Notes under the pieces: model-generated | Seen by the model: only the letters and a program-made list of their open reading frames with translations | What the model was told of the DNA's origin: nothing | The model's database searches: none | Shown: positions 12,501 to 23,400 of the stretch, piece by piece | How positions within the stretch are numbered: position 1 is the stretch's first letter | Layout: each line of letters begins with the position of its first letter | Translations under genes and position numbers: made by a program | Origin: Symsagittifera roscoffensis | Taxonomy: Eukaryota; Xenacoelomorpha; Acoela; Convolutidae | Direction: 5' to 3' | DNA: 64,000 bases | Assembly: GCF_963678635.1 (NCBI RefSeq) | Contig: NC_087064.1 | Coordinates: 18,278,509-18,342,508, forward strand

Positions 12501-15447
12501 TTTAAGAGAAGTTGTTTACGGTACAAGTTGTTTACCAACACAGATTTGCTCTGTTTGTAATTTCTACCTTGAAGTTCCCACTTACCGCCATAAATCAAAA
12601 CCAGTTAGAAAATTTGTTTTTAGAAATAAATGAAAGAGAAAACCAAATCACGTATAAAGATGCAATAAGATAGAGAACAATCAAATATAGGTAAAATAAG
12701 AAAAGTTCAATAATCACTTCTAGAAGGGAAAAACCTAGGTGCAAAAACAACCTGAACTAGAAAAAAACATGGTGGTGGAACAAAAATAGAAAAAGGAGAA
12801 GAAATAAAACAATTTTTGTTCAAAAAGTAGTCGAGGTCTGGAAATGGGAAGGAGTTATTTATTGGAGACAACACAGTCGTGAAACAACTAGTTGGTGAAG
12901 CACACAAAAATCAAGCCAGAAATGCTGTCAAGACCTCTCAAAATCTGAGACGTGACTTCAAATTTTCTGCCTTGCCATATGAAAAATGATCAAAATAATG
13001 TGTTTGAAGCAAAATTCATTAAATGCTAAGGAAAACTCCAGATTTGTGATCAATTTGTTCACTTGTAGGGGCAAAGCTACTTCTGGGCCCTTTTATATAA
13101 GACAAATGCTTTTGAAACTGAAGATACCCCCCAGTGACTGGCCCATTGGATGAATTTACTATCCAGGAAGTGGCACTGGCTTGCGCTCTGAGAGAAATGA
13201 AAATTAGGAAAACCCACTAGAACTAGGGCTAACTTCAAACATAATAAAATTTTCCGGTGAATAAGGAGTTGCTGGACTTTTTGAAGTCTTTAAGAAAATA
13301 TAGGAATTAGAACTAATCTCCTCCGATTGGAGCAAAAGTGAAGCTGTTACCTTTTACAAAGTGAAACTAACAAGTGAAACTACCGCAAGTGAAACTAACA
13401 CTCAATCTAAGATTGGTTCACCTTATTCAATTGCTCTCTAGAAAAATAACACAAAGTTTTGACCAAATATCGATGAAAAAGACCTAACAAAACAATCATT
13501 TAAAAAAAACAGATTTTTCACTTTTCCTCAATCAATGTGGTCGAAACATTTTGTGCTACTTGCACAGCAACAAGCTATTTTTTTTTGAATTTCTAGTTAC
13601 AAAACTTGATTACTTCATTCTTTTACAGAGGCGATACAGCTAGATCTATCAAAAAGAATGAACATAGTTGTGAAAAAATTGCACAAACAATATAATGCAA
13701 AATCAGCATGCTAAAAAAATTAACCAAGCGGCGATAAAGCCGAAAGTATCTGGGCAGAAGCTCTTCAAGCCAAAATTATAAATGTTTACGTTCTCCGTCC
13801 CCTTATAGCACATACAGACACAAAATCTTTTTTGAGCATCAAACGACGCTCATAACGCATACAGACACAAAAACTTTTTTTTCGAGCATCAAACGAAGCA
13901 AAAAGAGGCTATAAAGCCGATAAAACACAAGCCGAAATCTAGTAAGCCGAAAAAACATGAAATTTCAACAAACCGAGTTGTAAAAATGCAAGCAACTTAA
14001 AAAGTGCAAGAAACGTGAAAATTGTGTTTCTCATGGAACGACCCAATTTTGGGGCACTATGCCGATATAAAATAAGCTGAAAATTGGACCGCAAAAAAAT
14101 TTTAAACAAAAAATAATAATAAAAAATGAAATACCAAGTCAGTCAGTAAAATAACAAGAAGCTCAAGCAATAAAAGCACCATTCAAAACATGCGCGCAGC
14201 AAACAAAAACAATTCCAAAAAAAGATAAACAGAAAAATCATAGGCCGACAATTTTATTTGAAACAGAATATTTCCCGTTTGAAAAGAAAACAGGTCCTGG
14301 TCAGATTCGAACCAAGGACCTTGCGTCCCAGGCGTAAAGGTCCGGGAAAGCTAAAAAAACTTGAACAAATTATGAAACAAGGTACCACTAGAAAGGAGCC
14401 AAGAAGTCCAGATAAGACGAGTCCTGTCAACAAGGTTATTTACGGGAAAAGTCTAATACCAGATCGCAATACCCTTGCTTATCGTAAGGGTAAAAAAATA
14501 GCTGTCATTAATTGACTACGGATTTGAAAACACTTCCGGTTCAAAATTACAGTTGAGTTTAATATTATCAACAGCTTCATCTTATAAGTTATAATTAACG
14601 TAGGTTTTATACTTCAATGAATTATTCTACGGTAGGAGTATTTCTACATACCTCTAACTGTTCGCAGTCTTTGAACGTGCCGTCTTCATTGTAAAACTCT
14701 GAAAAGGGGACATTTTTAGCATGAGGCACATTTCCCCTCATGAAATTCGCCTCCCCTCTTGCATCTAACAACTGAAACTCTGAGTTGTTGCACTTTGAAT
14801 TCCGCATAATATCTTCATAATTTTTGAGCATTTCGGCATTCAATTTCGGGTTGTACACAGATTTTTTGAAAGAAGACTGTTCATCAGTGACAGCTTGTCC
14901 ATCTTTTATCCACGCATGAATGCCTCCGTCGAGAATAGACACTTTTTCATGTCCAAAAAGTTTGAAAAGGAACCAGGTTCTGCTAACTGAGTACTGAAAG
15001 GAAACGTTCGGCGTTTGATCGTATATCACGACATGGTCTTCATTTGTTATACCTGTGCGGAAAATTATAAAAAGATGAGCCTATCGATCTTACGCTTTGA
15101 GATTTATAGGATTATCAAAATTTAACAGCTTTTTAAATTTTTTTATAAGTTCACATTTGTTTTCAAATGTTAATCAGATACTGAGAATACAGACCTCTTT
15201 CAGACGCGTATTGCGCAAATTGTTCTGAGCTTGGAACGGTTAAAGGCAACGGTGAAGTTTGATCTGCCAGCTCAACAAGGTTTGTATAAGAAGAATTGGG
15301 TATATGTGCTTTTAAATAGCTCTCAAGAACAAAGGAATCATTCATTTTGGGTGCACGCCCACTTTCAGTAACATGAATCCTGGTTCCACTTTTTAGAGCA
15401 ACGGATAACCAGTTGGCTGATACTATTGATTGAATTTTACCCCTCAT
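9561..15447 (-). CDS. Double-rhodanese sulfurtransferase (thiosulfate / 3-mercaptopyruvate type), three exons
   Basis: Enzymes of this family move sulfane sulfur from thiosulfate or 3-mercaptopyruvate through a persulfide on an active-site Cys. Exons (minus): 15447-15195, 15052-14652, 9734-9561. Donors are GTCTGT and GTATGT; acceptors are CACAG and TTTCAG. Phases agree and the product is 275 aa (relatives are near 300 aa). Domain 1 runs from IVSANWLSVALK to LDGGIHAWI. Domain 2 contains the YEDI block, LLDAR, and the catalytic loop CNAGMSAC, in which the first Cys corresponds to the persulfide Cys, followed by YDGSWSEI. The loop is CNAGMS rather than the CGSGVT or CRKGVT typical of MPST or TST, so I do not choose between the two. 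No clear mitochondrial presequence is seen. Intron 2 (4.9 kb) is repeat-filled. Confidence 0.9.
9778..10560. repeat. Dispersed repeat family R2, copy 2
   Basis: Same orientation and same order of blocks as 3960-4565, with small insertions. It lies just inside intron 2 of the sulfurtransferase gene. Confidence 0.7.
12370..12455 (-). repeat. tRNA-derived SINE remnant
   Basis: On the minus strand an A-box-like GCAATTGATGTAGAG is followed by GGGTTCGATTCGCGG (B box) at tRNA-like spacing. The stems are imperfect. It lies within intron 2 of the sulfurtransferase gene. Confidence 0.55.
13725..14110. repeat. Dispersed repeat family R3, copy 2
   Basis: Diverged counterpart of 2760-3130, with an internal short duplication of the acagacacaaa block (about 13810 and 13862). 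It lies in intron 2 of the sulfurtransferase gene. Confidence 0.6.
14285..14350 (-). repeat. tRNA-derived SINE remnant with a second diverged copy
   Basis: The minus strand reads as a tRNA 3' half: CCTGGGACGCAAGG followed by TTGGTTCGAATCTGACC. A more diverged relative sits at about 3735-3785 (shared tcctggtcagattcg). Both follow the same gacaattttatttgaaaca block, which supports one mobile family. Confidence 0.55.
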
Positions 15448-15787
15448 TTATCCTGAAAAGCTGAAAATGGAAGCCAGCCCACCTGGTCACAAAAAAATGA
15501 ATAAACACTTAAATTGCAAAAATGAATAAGTTTCAAATGTGCAAGTGTAGGTCAGAAATTAATGAAAATTAAATGAAAATAAGTTTACATTACTAAAAAG
15601 GTATTATTTAAACAACTGCCGTTCTTAATTTCTTTTGGTGCTGTAGATTTTTTTTATTTCCACTGTTATTCTGTAGAAAGAATTAAGTCTTTTAGTAGTA
15701 GTAGTAGTAGTAATAGTAAACACTTATATTATAGACCAACAATATGATAAAGGGAGATACTGTTTTTCCCTAAATGATCTTAAAATG
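15448..15787. other. Spacer upstream of the sulfurtransferase gene, with an (AGT)n microsatellite
   Basis: This is 340 bp between the sulfurtransferase start codon and the outer LTR retroelement. A short trinucleotide run (agt repeated about six times near 15691-15709) is present. The promoter of the sulfurtransferase gene must lie here or inside the adjoining LTR; no motif decides this. Confidence 0.6.
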
Positions 15788-16711
15788 TGTAACATTCGCC
15801 CAAATACTACACAGTGACGGAGCGTAGTGTAACATTCGCCCAAATACTACACAGCGACGGAGCGTAGAAAAAGTACCTATTAACGACTGGCAGGCGTCAG
15901 TTAGCTTAATCCTTCTCGTTTTTCACCGTCTCGACCTTGCCAGTTGATTTTCTGGTCTGTTTAGGGCTAAGTAAAAAGTTACTATTTTTAGGCCATCAGT
16001 CAAACGACTTTTGATCAGCTTTCGTTTACATGCGAACACAACCACATAGCTGAGTCTCGGATCCTCAGACTACGTGATTGCCATTAAAAACACGGCTCGA
16101 ACAACCTATTTTAATATGTTTTTGTGTGACAGTTCTATATTAAATCCATTGGAGATGGATAGACCCTTTTCTCTTTCTAGCTACTCATATTCTAAAATAT
16201 CAAATAATACCGGTGTTAATTCAGAGTTCTACGACATCCAAGTAGCTACAAAGTCAGTTTTATATAGTCCCTTCACATAAAACAGTCTCTGGGGGACCAA
16301 GCCTCCGCTCCCGTAATCTTCCTGAGATAACGTTCTTATCTCTTCCAATTTGTGGCACGGGAGGGTTCCGTGGAATATTCCTTCCCCACTGAAGCTTCCT
16401 TCTCCACTAATATCCACTGCTAAGAGTCTTATCGTGTGTTGTTGCCACGATAAGAGGCTTTGTATTTCTCGTCTCTTGTGCGACCGTTTTCCACAATATT
16501 TGTCGTTGTTTTGTTTTTTCGTCCTTTTTCGTCAAAATGGCCGTCTTTTTGTATTTCTGAGAAATATTCACTCTTTGATCGAAATTTTTAAAATAAAAAT
16601 TCTAGAATATTCCTACCCTCCTTCGCAATACTTTTTCGTTAATAAGGCCTTTATTCGTTTCTTTTCGTGTCGCCGGAAGGTTGCACTGTGCCTATCTGGC
16701 AAAATCGCACA
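15788..16711 (-). repeat. 3' LTR of element A
   Basis: On the minus strand it begins TGTGCGATTTTGCC directly after CCGGGGAGTA (the polypurine-like tract shared with B) and ends GAATGTTACA, the same terminal sequence as the LTR of B. The end carries a 40-bp tandem duplication (15788-15827 and 15828-15867, one base different), so the original LTR is probably 15828-16711 (884 bp). It contains a hairpin at 16428-16454 (9-bp arms cttatcgtg / cacgataag, 9-nt loop). Its first 452 bases recur inverted at 61250-61702. Confidence 0.85.
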
Positions 16712-17483
16712 TACTCCCCGGACAAGTCCCCATCAATGTCCCTATTGATCGCATAACACCGGGTTATCGTCAAGTAGTGTTCCAGTTCTCTGTAATCAAT
16801 CTTACAAATCGCATAAGAAAATGAAATTTATCTAGTCCACCTCAACTCACTACGTGTTCACAAATGGCATCGTACTACATCTCACTGCCTTTCAACATTT
16901 TCACAAAATTTGCACCATGAGAAGTGTCCTAGATAAAATTTCTTTTCTGACTACTTCCGTCGTTTTGCCATAAAACTTCTTTTCGCTCTTTGTGATTAAA
17001 AAGTTGGGACGTGGCACGGCCACGCACCCGTTAAAATTAACTAAACATCACTCACCAAGTATAATCAGTTATGTATGCGGTCCTTTCAATATTACAACTA
17101 AGAAACTCTTTGGCTAGGAAAGTTATTGAGTTATTCACCCTCTCGAGCGAGTTTACTCAAACTTACCATGTCGCCACACAGTGAAATTGTGTCCTACACA
17201 GGTTAAAAACTTCAGTCATGTTTAAATAGGTAAATATACTCACCTATGTTCTATATATATACATAAGTAGTATAACTAAAATTCTCTTTCAACAATTTTA
17301 ACAATTGTAACAATTTTCAAAGTTTGGTTTGATCAAACTAAATCAAAACAAAAAGTTTAACAAGTTCAATAATCAAAACTTGGTTGATTGGTTCAAGTTT
17401 TAACACACAAAGACAATCAAGTTTTTCCTCCTTCTCTCCTCTTCTTTGCTCACGTCTTCACTTGTTCTCTTTGTTCTTCATCT
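16712..17483 (-). other. Element A 3' untranslated region with polypurine-like tract
   Basis: This is 772 bp between the ORF2 stop codon and the 3' LTR. The last bases before the LTR read TCCGGGGAGTA on the minus strand, identical to the corresponding bases of B, and probably act as plus-strand primer site. The rest is AT-rich with no ORF I would support. Confidence 0.65.
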
Positions 17484-20400
17484 TCATTCCATCGCTTCTC
17501 CATCCTGATCTTCAGCTTCGCTGTCTTCTAGGACTTTCTCCAGCATGTCCATGGAGTTGCAGGCCGTGCCCCAACTCTCCTGTTCCAACAGCCTCGGTTT
17601 GCAACAAGGTAGCAGGTCCACATTCACCTTTTGCTCCCGGTTCCTGCAAAAGCTGTTGTGAAGACATAGGCTCACATTTCTTTCTAGGTCAGCTCTTAAG
17701 ACCTCTTTCTTCTCATCTTCAGTTACACAAGGCGCTCCAGCTACTCGCTTTACCGCCGTGGTGACCGCGTTTCTGTGCGTCAGGAATGCTCTCTTATAGG
17801 CTCGCGGTCCTATATCTAGCTGGAAAGATTGACAGGCTTCCGTGTTCCTCGACACGTGACGCTTCGCGCGTTCATACATCCATGATGTCATCACTGCACG
17901 GAACCAAGGCATCAATCTTTGCCTTGACCATATTCTTTCAATGGCTTTGGGTATTCTCAGAACATTGCAGGTGGTTCTGAAAAGATCCAATTCATGACTC
18001 ATCTTCACGTTGCTCAGCTGTTCAGGAGTCGGCACGGCCGTCTCCTGTTCACTTGTGTCCGCGTTAGCCTCCAACCATCTCACTGCCAGCATGCAACTAA
18101 CCACCACGATTGACACCTGTTGATTCTGATCGGGCAACCCCGTAGAGTACAACTCTTCCACGTCCCATACTAGCATCAGATTCCCGCGTTTGGGGTACCA
18201 CAACGTCTGCGCCAAGCAGTGGCAAGGATACTCCCCATGGGTCCTCACTATGTTCCTTCGGGTACGATACCCTGAGGCTCCCAGCAACGGTTCCACCTCC
18301 ATCAGAATTCTGTGTAAATCGTCTTTCTCTTCTATGGTGGGGAATTCAGTGGGTAACGCTCCACTCGATTTCTGCTTCTGGAACTCACTCAGATTACCTT
18401 CGTTCAATCTCAGGAACTCTTCACCCACTACGTCTTGCAACTCGCCTTCAGACCTCTTCGGGACTGCCCGAAAGATCTTCGCCAACAAATCATATGACCT
18501 CTCCGACATTCTGGCCAACCTCACGCACTTTGGCACAGAGAAAAGTTGGTCAATCAACACTTGTTGCGTCCTCGCATCCATCACTACCATGTGCGTTGGA
18601 TACTTGCTATTACAATACTTGCCATTACAAAATCCCAAGGCTGTGGTGAAGCTTACATCCGTCACCCCATGACAGTCCGCGACCAACTCCATGCCACTCT
18701 TATCTGACATGCTCAATCTTCCGTACAATCGTGCCAGTTGTCGATGCTGCTCGCTCAGCGTAATCAGGCAGTGCCCCAAGTTGCAAACATGTCCTTCCAT
18801 CCCACTATGTTGAGCCAAGCATGTGCCTTGCTTCAACCAATTGCTCGATGGACTTTCCCCGGATAGCTCCGTGGATGGGTTGCTCTTCTGCTTCGTCAAC
18901 CTCATGGCCACCAGATTGTGTATCATGGCCAGATCATGTAAACTCGCGTCATCATCCAGGTCTAACGTGATATCCGCCGTCATGTCCCAGATTAAACCGG
19001 CGTTAGGATGAGGACACCACGAAGGCTTCATGAGTTCCCACATCGTTACTAGACTGGTTTTCAAGGGACCGTCCCAAGAACCACAATCAAAACTCACCTG
19101 CCCCTTTAGCTCGGGAACCGAGGGTTTGACCACTTGTTCTTCTAAGATAATTCCCAGCTTGGGTTGTTCCACCATCAGCATTCCAGTTTCTTTAATCCGT
19201 TCAACCCAGAAATTGAGTACTATGACTTGCTCATAGTCGAAGTACGCTTCCCTGGCTTCTTCATTCACGAAGGGAGTATACGCCATCCCCGGTATGCCAG
19301 ACACATATTGGAACGACTTCAGTTTCCCTAGTGTTGCAAAGTCTTTTTGTCCCCTGACTGCTTCAATCAACTCCCGGTTCACTTTCAATTCTTTGTTGGA
19401 ATATCTTCTCACTTCTTCCAACTTGCGATAGCTCTGCATGTCATTCGACTCCCTATTTGGTACAGTCAACGGCATACCCTGATATAGTTCCAGGAGTGCC
19501 CTAAGGAAGTTTCTTTCGCAATCAACTCCCTTTTGCCGAATGATCTTTATGCATTCTCCCAAAACAGGAGTGGGGATACGATCCACCACGAACCTGACAA
19601 AGCAAAGGGCATCCTTACGCTTAGCCCGTGTTATCGCAGAATCGTCTTTTGAAATCAACGCTCGCAGAGCTTCCATCAACTCCAGCTCCTGTTCCCGTGA
19701 TTTCGAATCATTACTGGCTTCATATTCCGCCTTCTTGATGCCCATCAAGCACCAAGCCAACCGTACTTGCAGGTCAGTTCTCGTGCACGGATGAGCCAGG
19801 TACGCTGCCACCGTCGCAGGTGCATGCATCGTCTCGTCGAAGTATCTCTGGAGGGCCGCCCTCCAAGAAATTTCTAGTAGTTTTTCCAATCCGATTTCGT
19901 TCGCTTCCGAGGACATTACCGTGCCGTATTCTTTCCGATTTAAGTTAGAATTCTCCGTAAGCCCTTTCAGATATTTTTCTTGGCTCGCTTCTCGCTCCAA
20001 GCCATCAGGTGCCCTCTCGCGGAGTTCCTCGCTTTCAACGTCTCCACATAACCCCCTGCTGGATCTCCTATGTGGACCGATTCCGGCACAGTGACTCGAC
20101 TGTACTCGACCACGTCGAGTTGTCCTTCCAGCTTCAACTTGGCCATGTTGGTTCGCGAGGGCCTGTAATCTTCAAGTCCTCCAGATCCACATTGACTGAT
20201 GATCTCCATCTCTAACTTAGTGTCTGCCAGGGTTCGTGCTGTCTTCTTTGATTTCATGGCTGTCGTGGTCAGACCTGCCAAGAGCATAGGGGGTATCAGA
20301 TTCTCTTTTTCTCCTCCGGTCAGTGTCACACCATCTCCTTGCCCGCTCTCGCCTGAACGACCTGTGCTCGTCAGAGAGGCCACCACTGCGCTGGCTTTCG

Positions 20401-23400
20401 ACTTCACCACTCTCGGGTTCACGGCTCGACTTCCTGTCTTCCCTTTTAGTCGCTTCAGCCCCTTTCTGGCTCGTCTAACGGGTAATTTCTTTGTGACCTG
20501 CTGATCATCGGCACCGTCTTTTGTAACTGACTCGGTCAGAACATCCGACTCCATGGAGTTCACTATTTTCTCCAGGACCTCACGCATGATGGGTTGGTTC
20601 AACCCCACCTTCATTATGGAATGCGTCCCATATCGTCGTATCACGTCCCATGACCTTTCCATGAAATTCACTCGGCTCCAGGTTGCCCCTGTCTTGCCTT
20701 CTATCTCACTTTGATATCTCTCCCATTCCTCTTCCGCTTGCGTACTCAGGAAGGATACCCTCATTGATTCTTCGATTTTTCTCCTCCTCGGTGACTCATG
20801 GAGCAATCTCTGCGGATGCCTGCTTCGGCACTCTCTCGCCTGACTTATTGGGTCCATCGGAGATAAGTCAGCCGACGCCTCCTTTGTAGGGGACATGAAA
20901 GACGATGGCGTCATCAGCAATAGACTCCCATCGACTTGCCCATCGTCGTCTTCACTGAACCTGTATTCTAGCAAGACTCTCTCCAACGCTCCTAGATCCG
21001 TCTCACCCGGTTTTCCCGTCTTTCCCTCGATGTCGTTATTGTTATCGTCCTGATCCATCAATTCATCGTCATCTGCATCAGGTTTTGGCTTGGGTCCTGA
21101 AGGGCCTTGTCGTGTGTCTATGCCCGAGTCCGGCCGAGCCGGTACGGTCATGTCTCCTGCGTGATAAAACAATTCATCGTTCACCAGGAATTCTACGGAC
21201 TCCTCGCCATGTGGTGCCAGGTCCTCTATCGTTATGTATGAGCCTCCTCTGCTCTCCTTTGCCACTTCCAGCATCACTACTGTCACATCTCCTGACCACT
21301 TCAGTCTTGATAAGTCATCTGTGGGAGTATACACTTCGTTCCACATTTCAGCCGAGACCTCTGGTCTCCTGGAAGGTAGTGCCTTGATCTTTTTCCTACT
21401 CCAAGTATCAGGAAATGAGAAGTCAAACGTGTGCGCGGCTGCAACATTCCAGCTGATGAAGCGCAGCTCCATCCCTTCACTCCACTTCAGCATTCTCTTC
21501 TCTGCATCACGAGCTGCTCCGGGGCAATGACGGGAGATGTGACTCCCAACAATATCCTCCATATCGGTGGATATCGAGGGCATTGGTCCGGCAGCGGCCT
21601 GGACCCAGAAAGCCACGCTTGCTGGTTCTCTTTCGCGTGTGCGTAGGCTTCTGGCAAGAGTGGGACTCTCATTGCCACTCCTGTATCCTTCACTACTGGT
21701 CTCAAATTCCAAAGCTTCGGGTTAAACTGGATGTGGGAAAGGTCCTCACGGCCCATTCGGCACTTGAAGTGGTTGTTGAAATCCATCAACACCCAACCTG
21801 GCTCCGCTATTCTTCCGAACAGCCTATTGTCGCTGGCCAGCCCTCTCAGCTCCCTCTGCTCTACCCAATTCAGCACGGAACAATCCACGACTAAGACCAG
21901 GTTGACATACAACACAGAATTCCTGTATGCCTTGACTTGCACATCCGGGAACGCGAAAGACATCACCGGTCCATACATCACCGTGACGAATTCCCGCAGT
22001 CCGTGAATCAGAGCCAACGGATCGATCCGCATCATGACAGCCAAATCTGTCAGCAAGGGCATGCCACAATACTGCTTACACTCACCCGCATCCGTCGCCA
22101 CCTTATCTTCTCCCGTGACGCTTCTGTTGTGTTGCAAGAGGTATTGGAGCAGGAGAGTCCTCCAGTCTTTCATCTTCCTGAGCGAGGCGGTTTCCAACTG
22201 CGCGTTGAACTCACGACTTGTTCCCTGGAGTTGTTCAGGGTAACGCAACAGCACAAGCAAATCACCCAGTCGACAGTAGGTCATGGCAATCAGAGTCAGG
22301 AGTCCATCCAATCTCAAATCTGCCAACGCTTGGGTGAAGAGGTTCGCCGGTCCCTTCACGAAATTTTCATGACCAAATGTCACGTATAGGGCTAATATCA
22401 GGCCAATCGACAACTTCCTGATGTCATTGACGAAACTCGCGATCAGGTTCCGAGATGCCCTCGGATAGCACGTCGACAGGAAGGATGGCGTCCATCCCAC
22501 TCCCATTCCACCCAAAATGGCATCCGATCGTTCATACTGTGCCCTCGTGCCTAGCACGTCAGCTTGAAACTTGTCCAGTGACATCGTGTTTACGTCCTGC
22601 ATCAATTTCAACATCATGCCCCCAGCTAACTCCCGGGCATCAAACAAGTTCTTCAGATACACGTGTATCTCTTTTATCACTGCCGGCGTATGCTCGAACG
22701 CGTCCTCGCCCAAGGTGCACAGCCTTGGTGAAAAGTACAACCATACGTTGTTGTGCGGCTTCGTGCGCAAAACCATTGCCATGAGATCTTCTTCCGCTGA
22801 CGTCATGTTCTTCCTGACTGTCCTTCCCTGCTCATTCTCGGCATGATCCATCTGTCTGAACCAGAGATCATCAGCCACCTGTTGTACTAACAGATGATCG
22901 TCATCTACCCCTGGTCTTAACTTCAGCAATCTGGCAAAGTTGGACAGCTCCAACCCCAGAACCTCATCTAGCACCAATCGAGTTGTGCTACAATATTTGA
23001 GTCCCTGTATGGCATTGGAAATGTCAGCCCAAACGGCAGGAAGCTCAGATCGGGACGGGTAGTAATTGTCTGGGTCTACCACTCTGTTCGGGGCAGGAAT
23101 TATAACGTTGAACCGTCCCTCTGCTATCGTTGTGACCATCGTGTACACAAACTGAAAGGGTTCTGGCAATGCAGCGTACCCTGGTGACAACACAAAGACC
23201 ACCTTCACTATATTTTGGGTGAAAGGTTGTTTTGCTGCTGTTTCTACCTCAGCCATCGCCGAGAGCAATGTCATTATCGCCTTCCCTATGACCTCGTTGC
23301 TCGGGATCGACCCAGTCGTCAGACGTGTCAACAAGCCCCTGCTTTGCAGATGATCATTTGAGCCTGCAACCACTATCACCTGCGGCTCCATGCTGACCAC

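Larger units (their letters stand above)
9735..14651 (-). other. Intron 2 of the sulfurtransferase gene, repeat-rich
   Basis: This 4.9-kb intron has no supportable coding sequence. It holds repeat copies near 9778-10560 and 13725-14110 and tRNA-like remnants near 12370-12455 and 14285-14350. The remainder (about 10.6-12.3 kb and 12.5-13.7 kb) is AT-rich sequence in which I see nothing specific. Confidence 0.65.

Noticed and set aside
14258-14515. 85-aa plus-strand ORF in the sulfurtransferase intron
   Set aside because: It overlaps the tRNA-derived SINE remnant and has no family features.
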